Shown here one piece after another: positions 11,201 to 19,844 of a stretch of 64,000 nucleotides of DNA. Positions within the stretch are counted from its first letter, which is position 1; every line of letters begins with the position of its first letter. Under the pieces are notes generated by a model. It had not been told where the DNA came from and made no database searches. It was given only the letters and a program-made list of their open reading frames with translations. The DNA comes from Enoplosus armatus. Lineage: Eukaryota > Chordata > Actinopteri > Centrarchiformes > Enoplosidae. The stretch covers positions 317,501 through 381,500 of the forward strand of contig NC_092198.1 in NCBI RefSeq assembly GCF_043641665.1, given 5' to 3'. The translations under genes and the position numbers were made by a program.

Positions 11201-14200
11201 CGATGGTCCGGAACCTGTGACTGGCTGCGAGGGATTTGTGTGGGAGGAGCCTCTCCAGCAGACAGTCGGCAGAATCTAAGTCAGCTACAAAACACAGTGT
11301 GTGTCCCACGTCACTCATACAAAATGGTGGACAGTGAACATGGTGCACTATGTAGAAAACACAGACAACAAGCACCACCTGCTAAATCCACAGTTCTTCA
11401 CTGGTCCCTGTTTTAATTAGAAAGTGACTGTGAGGAAAGTACGTCAGAGTTGTGGTGGGGGTGGGGCTCTGAGGTAGAGGTATTCAAAGGTCTATAATAT
11501 TGGACTAACTCGAGGATAATTAGACGTATACACTATAGATCAGTAAAACATGACCCCACCCAAGTAGATTATACTGAGTATAATTTGGACCTGGTCCGAC
11601 TTGGATCCCAGATAAGGTGTCGATTCCTCAGAACCACGTGGACCCATGAAGACCTCTACTCTGAGGACAACATCCTGAGATGGCAGCGTACTTGGACAAA
11701 CTTACAGTCCTGGGACAGCAATGAGGCTCTACCAGCCAGCAGCTCCAGAGCTAACCAGACCTCAGCTCTGTCCGGATCCACCAACAGCAAGGCCTGGAGG
11801 ATGGACAGCAGCTGGACAGAGGACGGACTGCTGGACACCTGGACAGAAAGTGAGGGGGCAGGACAAGTAGAGAGATGGAAGAACAGTCGTCTTTACTAAA
11901 TGAAGCTCACAGACCGAAAGAGGAGTGAGTTCTGTTTTAAAGGTGGAGGATTTTACAGGAGTAGCAGTCAAAGGTGAAGGTTTTGATTCTAGAGGTGGAT
12001 GCTTTTTTAATTTGAGGTGGTGAAGGAGGAGAAGTTGGTACTGATGGTGTGGAGGATTTCTTTTGTGCAGATTTAGGTAAGCGTTACCTTAGTGAACAGC
12101 AAGGTGAAGATGATGGGGTTGAATGTGAAGGTTTCACAGGTGGAGGTAAAGGTGTTTCAGGCACATGTAGTGTTGTAGTTTTCTGCAGGTGGTGAAGATG
12201 GTGTTCAAGGTAAAAGTGTGGAGCCAGGTGAAGATGTTGGGGGTGAATGTGGTGTTTTTGAGCTTGAGGGGGAGCTGAAGGTGTAGGTGAACCTAAATTT
12301 GAAGGTGAGGATGTCAAAGGTGGAGGTGACGGTGTTGAATGTGAGTGGTTAGTGAAGTGTTTGTGTTGAGTGTGGAGGTGTTTCAGGTGTTGATGTTGAA
12401 GGTGGAGGTGGTGTTGAAGGTGGAGGTAAGCGTTACCTTAGTGAACAGCAAGGTGAAGATGATGGGGTTGAATGTGAAGGTTTCGCAGGTGGAGGTGAAG
12501 GGGTTTCAGGTATATGGTGCTGGGGGTGTAGTTTCTTTTACCTTAGTGAAGAGTGAGGTGAAGACCTGCTGGTGGCTGCTCATGTCGATGCCTCCGTACA
12601 GTCTCTCCATCTCCTCCTCGTCCTCCGTCAGAGAGTCCTCGAAAGCATCACACTGGATGTTCAGGTCCTCGTCCTCCGTCTCCCTGGAGACAGACAGAGG
12701 TCACATACTGACAGACATGTTGATTATTGATTATTAGAAAGATCGTATTGATCAAAATAAAACCAGTACCTCAGTTTGGGCAGGAGAACCAGCAGCTGCA
12801 GCCCTGTAACAACATGTTGGTGAGAAAGTCTGATCCGGATTCTCACTTGAATTTGATTCTATGGTCTCCGTGGTAACAAAACAAAAACATGCCCCCCTTC
12901 CACTCCCATGTCCTCCATGTTCTCACTTTCACCAACTTGATGTTGGTGGCTGGAAGTTTTTAGAAATTAGGAGGAGTCACTTGTTAATAACATGGAAACC
13001 ACTTATTAAAGCCATAACAACCACCTTTTACCAACCTAGCAACCACAAGAACCACCATAACAACCACCTCTCATCAATTAGAAATGCCTTATTGAGGGGG
13101 CCCTGGTGGCTCACCTGGTGGAGCGGGGGCTGGGTCCTTGCTGCATGTCTTCCCCTCTCTGTCTCCCACCCTTCCTGTCTCTCTCATCTGTCGCTACCCA
13201 TTAAAGGCAAAGGCCCAAATAAATAATCTTAAAAAAAAGAAAAAAAAGAAATGCCCTACTGACCACCTGTTACTGCCTTAGCAACCACTTACCAACACCC
13301 CACGTGGAAATCAACTACTCAAAAGTCACATGGCAACCACTTGCGATGCAAAGGGAATCAGCTATACCAACCTGGCAACCACCAGGAATCACCTGACCCT
13401 TCAGTTCCTTTTAGCTCACACACCAAACTCACAATTTACACCTCAACTACTTTCAGTACACTCCAGCTCATTTCAACTCTTTTTATTGATCCAATCAATT
13501 TTCTGCCTTCCTCTCTTATGAGACTTACTAATGTTACTCTTCATCTTCCTTCAGCCACACACACTCATTGTATTGTTGTTATTATTAGTATTAATGTAAT
13601 TATTACCAATGTTTACTTATCATTATTCCAGTCAGTAATATCAGTATTATCAGTGGTGTATTGATGGACTCGTCGTACCGATGAACTCCTGTCGTAGTCG
13701 GTCCCTCTTCCTCAGGTCTTCTTGACCCAACACGAGTACATTGACGACGCTCATCAGCGTCACCATGTACGGGACGTTATCGGTGGCGTGAAGCTCGTTC
13801 ATGATCACACTGAAGCGATACTGCTGCTTCTTCAGGCTCTGAACACAAACACAGGACGTTTGACAGCTCAGAGTTCTCAGGTTGGCTCTGTTTTTCTTTC
13901 TCATCCTGTTAAACAGCTGACTTTATATTTCAAACTGAAAGTCAGTATTTACAGAAACATTCATGAAGCTTCCTTATGACACATCATCTCAAAGGGTTGA
14001 TGCTGATATTGTAAATCTGACATCAGAAGTTCAAATGTTTCTGAATGAACTGCAGTTACAAAACACCTGAGGACACCTGAGGAATGCTGGTGGACTTGAG
14101 TCCGGCCTGCTCTGCTCAGCTGACAGGAGGGCAGATATTTATATATTTAATATTTGGAAATCCTTTTGTATCTTTTGGAAGAGACAGTTATTGTTGTTCC

Positions 14201-16492
14201 AGAGAAAGGAGAGGACTGAAGGGCAGGCTCTTGCCCGCATGATGACACTGAGGAATGGTATCCCATCATGCCTCAGTTCTGGGTTCATAAACAGGCCTGA
14301 GCGATGTCTATGTCAGGAACACACCCGACATCTGAAATTGATCTGAGGTGTTTGTCCTGAGTCTTATCTGCAGTCACACCCTGCTGTTACACACTCAGAT
14401 CTGATAACAAACTCTTTCTCCTCGCAGTCCTGTTCAGTCAGGTTTGAATTAAATGTTCAGCGGTGACTTCCACCGTGACGTGTTGGATTTACATCTTTTA
14501 AATATTTATATTTCCTGCCCAAAATGCGAAACAACACAGATATATAAACTATATATCAGGTTTATCAGGGTCAAAGCACTGAACACAACCGGTGGAAGCA
14601 GGGATACTAAATAAATACATTTATTGAGTACTGAAGACCACATTTACTTACATTGTTGCGGAGCTTTGATTTGCAATTAGAGCAGCCCAGATTATTATGG
14701 TATGGATCCAAATGTGCATAGTACCACAAAAATAAGTTTCAAGATTAGTAAAGCTGCTTACGCCACATCCCAACCCGAACTAAAATCAGACCGTTTTTCC
14801 TCTTTTTAGGTGGCAGGAGTGAAAATGAGTCAACCTCAACATTACTTGTGTTTTGGTTTCAGAATGATGAAGACAGTTGGAGAACAATTAGATATTAAAA
14901 TAGGATGAAGGCTCTACGGGATGATTTTTGTTCCTGAGGCAACTATCATGTTTTTCTCAAATAATGTCCAGATTTTTAGGCGTTTGATTATCTCGAATGG
15001 CTTGAAGAGTGCATATAGCTGCCAGGAGCAGGGGCCCGCACCCCCCTAGGTTTGGGCTACACCCCTGCACAACACTGCTTTGAGCTAAATGCTAACATCA
15101 GCATGTTAACAAGCTCACAGTGACAATGCTAACATGCTGATGTTCAGCAGGTATGTTTACCATGTTCACCATCTTAACTTAGTGTGTTACCATGCTAACA
15201 TTAGCTAGTTAGCAGACAGCCAGACAGACATTAACATCCACAGAGCTGCTAACTTGGCTAAGAATTAGAAACTAATAACAATCATAATCAGAGCCTTGCT
15301 TGAGGGCATTGCAGTGGTGATAATCAAGGACACGCTGCTCCTTCACATTATCCTGTCAGTCCAGGGATCAAACCAGCAGATACGAGCAGCACTAACTAAA
15401 CTCCACTGATCAGAAATCCTCAATAAATAAAACTAAAACTGCCTGGATGTCCAGAGCCTTGAAGAAACAAACAAACTCTCTTACCTTGAAGTGGTCGAGG
15501 GCATCCAGGGCCAGGTGGATTCCCTGAGGGTCAAACAGAGCGAGAGCCGCTAGCAGCTCAAACACCTGCATCTTTACCATGACGTTAGACGTGTCCACAG
15601 CTGAGGGGACACACAGGAGACACAGGTGGATACAGGGACAGGTCATGTGACTCCCCAACAACCAATAAGATATTTGAAATGCTGGATGAGGACACGTCCA
15701 CATGGAGAAGACAGAAGGACTAACGGAAAGAAAAGGTGTAAATCTTTGACCTGAGTGAACGCACCCTGGGTCAGGGTCCTGACGTAGCCCTGGTTGTCCA
15801 GGATGAAGTGCAGTCCTTCGGATGAGTTCATGACTGCTCGGATGCAGGCGACACACGTCAGCTGCAGCAGAGCGTCGGCGATACGAGCGCAGCCGCGACC
15901 GGACAGTCGCTCCAACGCCTCCATCAGCAGGTCCAGACCCCGCAGCTCCAGGAACTGCACCATCCAGGCCTGATCACTGGCCTCCAACCGCTGCCGCAGA
16001 CCAGAGTAGTTCACCACCGTGGGAACCTGAAGGGGACACGGGAAGGTCAAAGAAACAGAAGCTAGCTCCTTAGCTTCTCGTCATCTCTTAAAAATCCCCT
16101 CCGGGGATCAATAAAGTATTTCTGATTCTGAAAACCATGTTGATGTAATTCACCCATGAACAGAGGAAGGATTCAAAGATTCAGTTAAAGATCATTTAAC
16201 AGCAACCGATGGAAGATATTAAAATAAATTAATTTAATTTTATCGAAATTTTGACTTTCCTTTTGTGTGAATGATAAACAACATTTAAATCTCAGTTGGA
16301 GTTTATTTAAACGTAAACGTGTTGTAGTACCCTGCAGTGGCCACCAGGTGTCAGCAGTCCTACCTGCAGCAGTCTGATGCACAGTTCAGGGTCGGCGTTC
16401 TCCAGATTTGCCTCCAGTGTGGCGTCGGGGTCAGGGACGGGGCTTCCTGTCACACAGTCCTTCAATGCTCCCCATTTGGTTTTGGTTGCCAT
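3470..16492 (-). CDS. inf2: Inverted formin 2 (INF2), 22 exons, whole coding region
   Basis: INF2 is a diaphanous-type formin that nucleates, elongates and also severs actin filaments; the prenylated form acts at the endoplasmic reticulum (family knowledge). Spliced on GT-AG introns, the exons read through DID armadillo repeats (about residues 1-330), a proline-rich FH1 with PPLPGMGP repeats (about 395-525), FH2 (about 535-890, with [26 protein letters not shown] and GNFLNY), a WH2/DAD helix ([13 protein letters not shown], about 930-945), an acidic tail and a C-terminal CVSH. The DID and FH2 segments follow human INF2 closely. Exons: 16364-16492, 15765-16026, 15485-15600, 13679-13838, 12770-12803, 12542-12683, 11706-11838, 10615-11284, 10376-10506, 9798-9859, 9455-9557, 9008-9093, 8115-8215, 6902-6972, 6489-6596, 5840-5910, 5205-5325, 4836-5000, 4610-4694, 4386-4508, 3839-4306, 3470-3525. 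All phases agree except for one extra base in exon 8. Confidence 0.95.
3604..3609 (-). promoter_or_regulatory. Candidate proximal inf2 polyadenylation signal
   Basis: AATAAA on the minus strand, about 220 bases after the read-through stop at 3828 and before the CAAX exon. Its position fits an alternative 3' end. Confidence 0.4.
3839..4306 (-). CDS. inf2: inf2 coding exon 21, acidic C-terminal tail
   Basis: The exon encodes a poorly conserved Ser/Glu/Asp-rich tail starting [20 protein letters not shown]. The acceptor at 4307 (CCAG|GT) is preceded nine bases upstream by another in-frame AG (exon start 4315), so a three-residue variant is possible. It ends with the donor CAG|GTAAAG; if that donor is not used, the frame runs four codons further (GKV, stop at 3828-3830), giving a shorter non-CAAX form. 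Confidence 0.88.
4386..4508 (-). CDS. inf2: inf2 coding exon 20, WH2/DAD
   Basis: It encodes [20 protein letters not shown] followed by KTRPRVERG. Human INF2 has VIDALLADIRKGFQLRKT. This helix binds actin monomers and the DID (family knowledge). Confidence 0.94.
4610..4694 (-). CDS. inf2: inf2 coding exon 19, basic linker
   Basis: It encodes [20 protein letters not shown] and HKGDSNKI, a charged helix between FH2 and the WH2/DAD. Donor ATCA|GTGAGT, phase 1. Confidence 0.92.
4836..5000 (-). CDS. inf2: inf2 coding exon 18, FH2 end
   Basis: It encodes [20 protein letters not shown] to [10 protein letters not shown]. Human INF2 has [20 protein letters not shown] and FRDLFLRALK here. Donor AAG|GTCAGC, phase 0. 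Confidence 0.94.
5205..5325 (-). CDS. inf2: inf2 coding exon 17, FH2 coiled region
   Basis: It encodes [20 protein letters not shown] to QYLSAVQ, matching human [23 protein letters not shown]. Helix-rich and charged. Donor CAG|GTACCG, phase 0. Confidence 0.93.
5840..5910 (-). CDS. inf2: inf2 coding exon 16, FH2
   Basis: It encodes [20 protein letters not shown] then KAAG, matching human EAEKSHPDLLQLPRDLEQ. Phase 0 in, phase 2 out. Confidence 0.93.
6190..6480. repeat. Minisatellite in an inf2 intron
   Basis: About 30 copies of a 9- to 10-base unit (agtgtgagc / agtgtaacc) occupy the intron right after exon 15, starting within about 10 bases of its donor. Confidence 0.9.
6489..6596 (-). CDS. 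inf2: inf2 coding exon 15, FH2
   Basis: It encodes [20 protein letters not shown] and ends TLLHHILQ, nearly identical to human INF2. The donor CAG|GTAACA leads straight into an intronic minisatellite. Confidence 0.96.
6902..6972 (-). CDS. inf2: inf2 coding exon 14, FH2 core motif
   Basis: It encodes [29 protein letters not shown] is the hallmark FH2 motif. Phases fit exons 13 and 15. Confidence 0.95.
6980..8110. other. inf2 intron, nothing recognised
   Basis: Intron between FH2 exons 13 and 14. It has a short aatg run near 7940-7960 and no other structure that I can support. Confidence 0.5.
8115..8215 (-). CDS. inf2: inf2 coding exon 13, FH2
   Basis: It encodes [19 protein letters not shown] to LLDRACQ, matching human [20 protein letters not shown] 35-base AC microsatellite abuts the acceptor and forms its upstream tract. 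Confidence 0.93.
8219..8253. repeat. AC microsatellite at an inf2 acceptor
   Basis: About 17 AC units directly next to the exon 13 acceptor; on the minus strand it is a GT run in place of a pyrimidine tract. Confidence 0.95.
9008..9093 (-). CDS. inf2: inf2 coding exon 12, FH2
   Basis: It encodes [18 protein letters not shown] then [10 protein letters not shown], matching human ENLRAFTEERAKLASAD. Acceptor CTCAG|GTA, donor CAG|GTAGGA, phase 2. Confidence 0.93.
9098..9440. repeat. Degenerate acaggtgatgg repeats in an inf2 intron
   Basis: Loosely repeated ggacaggtgatg and gacaggtgag units fill the intron between exons 11 and 12. A second block of the same kind lies at 9565-9725 in the next intron. 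Confidence 0.7.
9455..9557 (-). CDS. inf2: inf2 coding exon 11, FH2
   Basis: It encodes [18 protein letters not shown] and [15 protein letters not shown], a strongly conserved INF2 FH2 block. Flanked on both sides by degenerate acaggtga repeats in the introns. Confidence 0.95.
9565..9725. repeat. Degenerate acaggtgaga repeats in an inf2 intron
   Basis: Repeated gacaggtgagacaggtgaaa-like units between inf2 exons 10 and 11, related to the block in the next intron. Confidence 0.7.
9798..9859 (-). CDS. inf2: inf2 coding exon 10, FH2
   Basis: It encodes [20 protein letters not shown], nearly identical to the human [18 protein letters not shown] segment. Donor TG|GTGACA, phase 2. Confidence 0.95.
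10075..10318. repeat. Putative dispersed repeat in an inf2 intron
   Basis: The segment with ggtggagct-like, aaatatggtcacttctggtt, aaccaatgggggacgtcatg and tatacagtcgatggtctatgg motifs resembles a repeat common in percomorph genomes (from memory of the motif, not a search). No coding potential. Confidence 0.4.
10376..10506 (-). CDS. inf2: inf2 coding exon 9, FH2 lasso/linker
   Basis: It encodes [28 protein letters not shown] and a lysine-rich linker, matching human EPDFSSIERLFSFP. Acceptor TGTAG|CTC, donor GAG|GTACAA, phase 0. Confidence 0.92.
10615..11284 (-). CDS. inf2: inf2 coding exon 8, FH1 and start of FH2, with a +1 frame break
   Basis: The exon opens with [16 protein letters not shown], passes through a serine/proline linker into repeated [11 protein letters not shown] units (FH1, the profilin-actin binding region), then reads [15 protein letters not shown], the start of FH2. 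The exon is 670 bases where the flanking phases need 669. The two halves are in different frames and change over at a run of 16 G (plus strand) at 10805-10820. Neighbouring repeat units have 15 bases at the same place. A sequencing or assembly error, or a length polymorphism, is the likely cause. Confidence 0.92.
10738..11045. repeat. inf2: FH1 coding minisatellite
   Basis: About ten tandem units of 27 to 33 bases encode [15 protein letters not shown] repeats in inf2 exon 8. The plus strand is G-rich; one unit has become a pure 16-G run. Confidence 0.92.
11706..11838 (-). CDS. inf2: inf2 coding exon 7, dimerisation region after DID
   Basis: It encodes [19 protein letters not shown] to RASLLSQD, matching human VSAQLLSVLQGLL. 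The acceptor is TCCAG|GTG and the donor GACT|GTAAGT, phase 1. Confidence 0.92.
11985..12530. repeat. Intronic repeat array containing copies of an inf2 exon end
   Basis: Degenerate ggtggaggtgaagg units fill the intron. Two copies of a block, 349 bases apart (starting about 12076 and 12425), share taagcgttaccttagtgaac and the sequence after it, which resembles the exon 6 end and donor at 12536-12561. Confidence 0.8.
12542..12683 (-). CDS. inf2: inf2 coding exon 6, end of DID
   Basis: It encodes [16 protein letters not shown] to [18 protein letters not shown], matching human GGVDMSSHQEVFASLFHK. Its 3' end with the donor has been copied twice into the following intron. Confidence 0.94.
12770..12803 (-). 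CDS. inf2: inf2 coding exon 5 (34 bases)
   Basis: This short exon encodes [10 protein letters not shown] between split glycine and arginine codons. Human INF2 has LQLLDVLARLR at this place. Both splice sites are canonical and the phases fit the neighbours. Confidence 0.9.
13096..13246 (+). mobile_element. tRNA-derived SINE, 5' part shortened
   Basis: Contains ggccctggtggctcacctgg, ccttgctgcatgtcttcccc and an A-rich tail, typical of percomorph SINE bodies. It is bracketed by a 16-base target-site duplication (agaaatgccttattga at 13080-13095, agaaatgccctactga at 13247-13262; two differences). Lies in the inf2 intron between exons 4 and 5. Confidence 0.8.
13679..13838 (-). CDS. inf2: inf2 coding exon 4, DID domain
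   Basis: It encodes [16 protein letters not shown] to RLRQEFI, matching the human QQYRFSIVMNEL segment. The exon ends in phase 1 with a glycine codon split across the next intron. Confidence 0.95.
13840..15484. other. inf2 intron 3, mostly featureless
   Basis: Apart from the gctaacatg cluster at 15085-15215, no exon or element is recognised. Confidence 0.5.
15085..15215. repeat. Gctaacatgctaac motif cluster
   Basis: Several copies of near-palindromic gctaacat, atgttaac and ttagcatg motifs occur within 130 bases of inf2 intron 3. Similar clusters are at 49085-49290 and 49870-49960. Confidence 0.6.
15485..15600 (-). CDS. inf2: inf2 coding exon 3, DID domain
   Basis: It encodes [20 protein letters not shown] to LDALDHFK. 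The split alanine codon joins it to exon 2, and the donor is AAG|GTAAG, phase 0. Confidence 0.95.
15765..16026 (-). CDS. inf2: inf2 coding exon 2, DID domain
   Basis: It encodes [18 protein letters not shown] through [10 protein letters not shown], part of the diaphanous inhibitory armadillo repeats. In human INF2 this domain carries the kidney and nerve disease mutations (established knowledge). The acceptor is TTCAG|GTT and the donor CAGG|GTGCGT, phase 1. Confidence 0.95.
16091..16135 (+). mobile_element. LINE 3' tail fragment
   Basis: Tccggggatcaataaagtat followed by ttctgattctgaaa is the same terminal motif as in the LINE 3' end at 31380-31420. Only the tail remains. Confidence 0.6.
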
Positions 16493-16504
16493 GATGATGA
16501 GAAG
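16364..16504 (-). CDS. inf2: inf2 exon 2 (first coding exon), DID start
   Basis: The ATG is at 16490-16492, giving [13 protein letters not shown] and ending [11 protein letters not shown], as in human INF2. A good acceptor (TCTTTGCAG) ends at 16505, only 12 bases before the ATG, so at least one untranslated exon lies upstream. The donor is CAG|GTAGGA, phase 0. Confidence 0.93.
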
Positions 16505-16509
16505 CTGCA

Positions 16510-17739
16510 AAGAGATGAGACTGAAGGTTTCTATTGATCTTAAAACATCCAAGTCAGATTGGTTCATGGTTTTCAAATAACACTTATTTTCATTATTGAT
16601 TAATCTGCTGATTATTCTATCGATTAAATATTGTTCAGTCTGTAGAAGTCCAACATGACGTCCTCAAATGTCTTTTGTCCAAAACCCCAAAAATATTCAG
16701 TTTATGATCTCGTAAGATGAAGAAAAGCAGCAGAAATATGAGACTCACTCTGAGAAGCTGAAGCTAACGTTAGCTCAGCAGCTACAGAAGCTGCTGCCTG
16801 ACAGCATTCATCAACATTATTAACAGAAGTTTCATCTGTAAACATGAAGCCTCTTCTCAGTCAGGATTATGTTTGATGACTGTGTGACATTACTTATATC
16901 TGACTGATGTTTGTTTTGAACTGTTCATGATGAGAAAAAGATGAGAAAGTATTTACAAATACTGCAGTATTCTGTCATTTCATAACAGTGAAGATGCTGA
17001 ATATTTGTATCAGCTGATCTTCAGTGTTTCAGTGTTGAGTCACCAGACAGCCATTGTCCTGTGACTGTGTGTGTGTGTGTGTTTATGAATGAGTCTTTAT
17101 GTTGCATTCAGGGACTCAGTTGAACTCAGTTAAAAACACAGGTCAGAGTTTAAACCTTTCAGTGAGCAGGAAGAAACACATGAAGAAGAACGAATCACTT
17201 CCTGTTGACAATGATTCAGATATGAGCAGAGTGTCATCAGATGAACTGGAAACTGACTCCAGGTCAGAGGGACTCCCTAAAAACCTGGCTCTCCACCCAG
17301 GGCTGCGCCCTACGTCCTGCATCATACGTTGTGTCCCTGATGTAGTCAGCTCATCACTTTCTGGATAAGCTAATCAAACCACAACCTAAAAAGTTGTTTA
17401 TGAACTAATCTTTGCCTTAACCCCAAGATTAAATCTCACATCTGAAGTGACCTCACTAACCTCAAATCCTGCTTCATAGTACAGGCCTCTGGTTTTACAG
17501 ACGTCTCTCTGAGGAACAGAGTCAAACTGTAATGAGCTGTTTGAAGTCAGCATTTACAGTCTTTAAGAGCAACAGAGTGTTTGAAGTAGTTGCCTTGTGC
17601 TCCAGCAGAGGGCGCTCTGAAAACTCACTCTCAGCTGGACCTCTTCAGCTAATCAATAAACATAGGAGGAGGACAGTAGCAATCAAAGCCCAGCTGATCA
17701 GATAATCAGGACACTGACTGGAACCACAAACCGGCAGAG
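16510..17739. other. inf2 5' intron, nothing recognised
   Basis: A short TG run lies at 17066-17082. The small open frames at 17099-17368 show no domain or splice logic. Confidence 0.5.
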
Positions 17740-17985
17740 CGACGTCACCTGCAGAACCAGAATGTCACCTGTACGGTCAGAACGTCACCTGTACAGTCAG
17801 AGCGTCACCTGTAGAACCAGAACGTCACCTGTAGAACCAGAACGTCACCTGTAGAACCAGAACGTCACCTGTACAGTCACAACGTCACCTGTACAACCAG
17901 AACGTCACCTGTACAGTCAGAACGTCACCTATACAACCAGAACGTCACTTGTACAACCAGAACGTCACCTGTACAACCAGAATTG
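17740..17985. repeat. 20-base minisatellite in inf2 intron 1
   Basis: Twelve nearly perfect copies of a 20-base unit (aacgtcacctgtagaaccag). Each carries an ACGTCA-like and a CACCTG motif. Confidence 0.95.
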
Positions 17986-18119
17986 TGTTTTTCTTCATTG
18001 CAGTACTGCGAGTGACCACTGGGACACACCGACAGCAGGACTGACGAGGCACTGCATCACATCTTTTAATACGTCATTGGTTTGAGATCAGTCAGTCCTG
18101 CTCAGAATCCGCACAATCA

Positions 18120-18331
18120 GAATCAGAATCACAAATACTTCATTGATCTCCGTGGGGAAATTGTACAGTACCGGTGCTCCCATTCAAGAGTAAAGTAGCA
18201 TAATTTAGAACTAAAGGCATGTACAATATATAAAAATAAGAAATAGAAAATAAAAAATATACACATTTACAGTATTTAAGTGAACAATAAAGTAAAAAAT
18301 ATATACAATAACAATGTATATGTATGTGTAT

Positions 18332-18335
<4 letters not shown>
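18120..18335 (-). mobile_element. LINE 3' end, minus strand
   Basis: Reads as the reverse complement of the LINE end at 31180-31425: the tail (attctgattctg, ggatcaatgaagt), the block gggagcaccggtactgtaca and the AT-rich 3' UTR all match. A 43-base AT microsatellite follows at 18335-18377. Confidence 0.8.

Positions 18336-18377
<42 letters not shown>
18335..18377. repeat. AT dinucleotide microsatellite
   Basis: About 20 AT units inside the LINE-derived 3' UTR, followed by tatg repeats. Confidence 0.95.
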
Positions 18378-18379
<2 letters not shown>

Positions 18380-18389
<10 letters not shown>

Positions 18390-19535
18390 TGCACTGAAGT
18401 GTATGACTATGACAATGTATGCTGGGTAGATTTCTGACCACATCAAGGCGGCTCAGTGCATGATGGGAAACACCTGGCTGTCCTCTGATCTAAGATCGTC
18501 CTCTAAGTCACCAGATTTGTCTTGAGAATAAAACAAAAGCTGCATCAAGAAAAATTTAATTACAGAAATTATTTAAAGTTCATAAACTCACAGATTTTGT
18601 CACAAACTCATATTGAGTAAAAACATCCTCAAACTCCCAGAGTTTGAGTGAACACTGAAGAACCATATGAAATAGTACCCATTAATACCCATTAGAAACA
18701 AAAACAAAAACAAAGACTCACTTTATCTTTTTCACAAAGTCCATGTTTACTCATTGATTTCAGACAAATAAACAGAAAAGTTCAACATCTGGTCAGTCAC
18801 AGGAGGTGATGTCACTGTTTGATCAATAATGATAACAAGTGATTCAGACTGATTTATCAGACTGATTTGATGTCTCGAGGCGGTGCTTAATCTCCAGCCG
18901 CTGACCCACCCAGCCGGCTGCCACTGTGCTCAGACTCGTTCCACCCTCCTCTGTACGAATCATACCGGATTCCCTTTAAAATTCTCAGTATTTAATGTCT
19001 GTTTGCGCTTCATCAAAAGCACACAAAGTAGAACATATATTTGAATACTGTCGAAATACATAGAGTATGCCAGTGAACTCTGCAAAGTAAGGATTAATCA
19101 AAAGCTCGTTATTTCTATAAAACGTCTGTCGTTTTATGTCAACTCTATAAATGGCGCAGTTGTCTGTAGCCCTGCGCGGTATGTTTTGGTGGATTCGGAT
19201 TTTTAAAGTAGCAAGAAAAGCAGATTTCAGAGTATTTTCTTTATTTAAATAAGAATGCCTGCCAGGTTGAACACATGCCGAATGACAGTGTGTTCAAGAC
19301 TGCTTCAGGTAGTGTTTTCGGTTCAGTGAATCGAGAGGTATGCTTTGCCAAAGAGCTATGAAGTTTTAGAATTATACTTTTTCATACGAAGTTCGGCAGC
19401 GACAGAAAGACATCACTCAAGACTTTCCTCAAAACTTCCATGTATTTGCTCAAATGAACTCTCAACTTTGAAATTATTATTTTACACAGAAAGGTTATAT
19501 TTAATGTCAGATAAAGAGATTATATTCATCCTTAC
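18380..19535. other. inf2 upstream intron, nothing recognised
   Basis: Unique-looking sequence between the LINE end and the candidate 5' exon. Confidence 0.45.
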
Positions 19536-19760
19536 CGTGATAGCCGGAGGGCGGGCGCGTCTCTGTCTCCTCGTTAAAAAAAACTTTGATAAAGTTTTGT
19601 TCAATATTTGAACTCCAGCAGCAGACAGTTGTTGAAAGTTGTCTCTGCGTGAATCACAGCTTGCGGGGTCGCCACAGTCCTCTATTACGTCCGCCGACTG
19701 TGGGCGGAGTCAGAGGTCACCAGCCGCCACATCTGTGCGCGTGCGTGTGGGCTGGTTTGT
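19536..19760 (-). promoter_or_regulatory. Candidate 5' UTR exon and CpG-rich promoter of inf2
   Basis: On the minus strand a strong donor (ATCACG|GTAAGGA) ends at 19536 after a GC-rich stretch. Just upstream, 19680-19750 is CpG-rich with a GC-box-like CCGCCC near 19698. The first coding exon has an acceptor 12 bases before its ATG, so a non-coding exon must exist upstream; this is the best candidate I see. Confidence 0.35.
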
Positions 19761-19844
19761 AATACAAGTTACGAATGTAACTACAGTTCTTTGAATTAAG
19801 GGAGAGAACCACAAGGTTGAGTAAACAAACATCACCAGCTGTTT

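Noticed and set aside
17740..17985. Possible CRISPR array
   Set aside because: Units are head-to-tail repeats with no variable spacers, and the genome is eukaryotic. The same holds for the other arrays.
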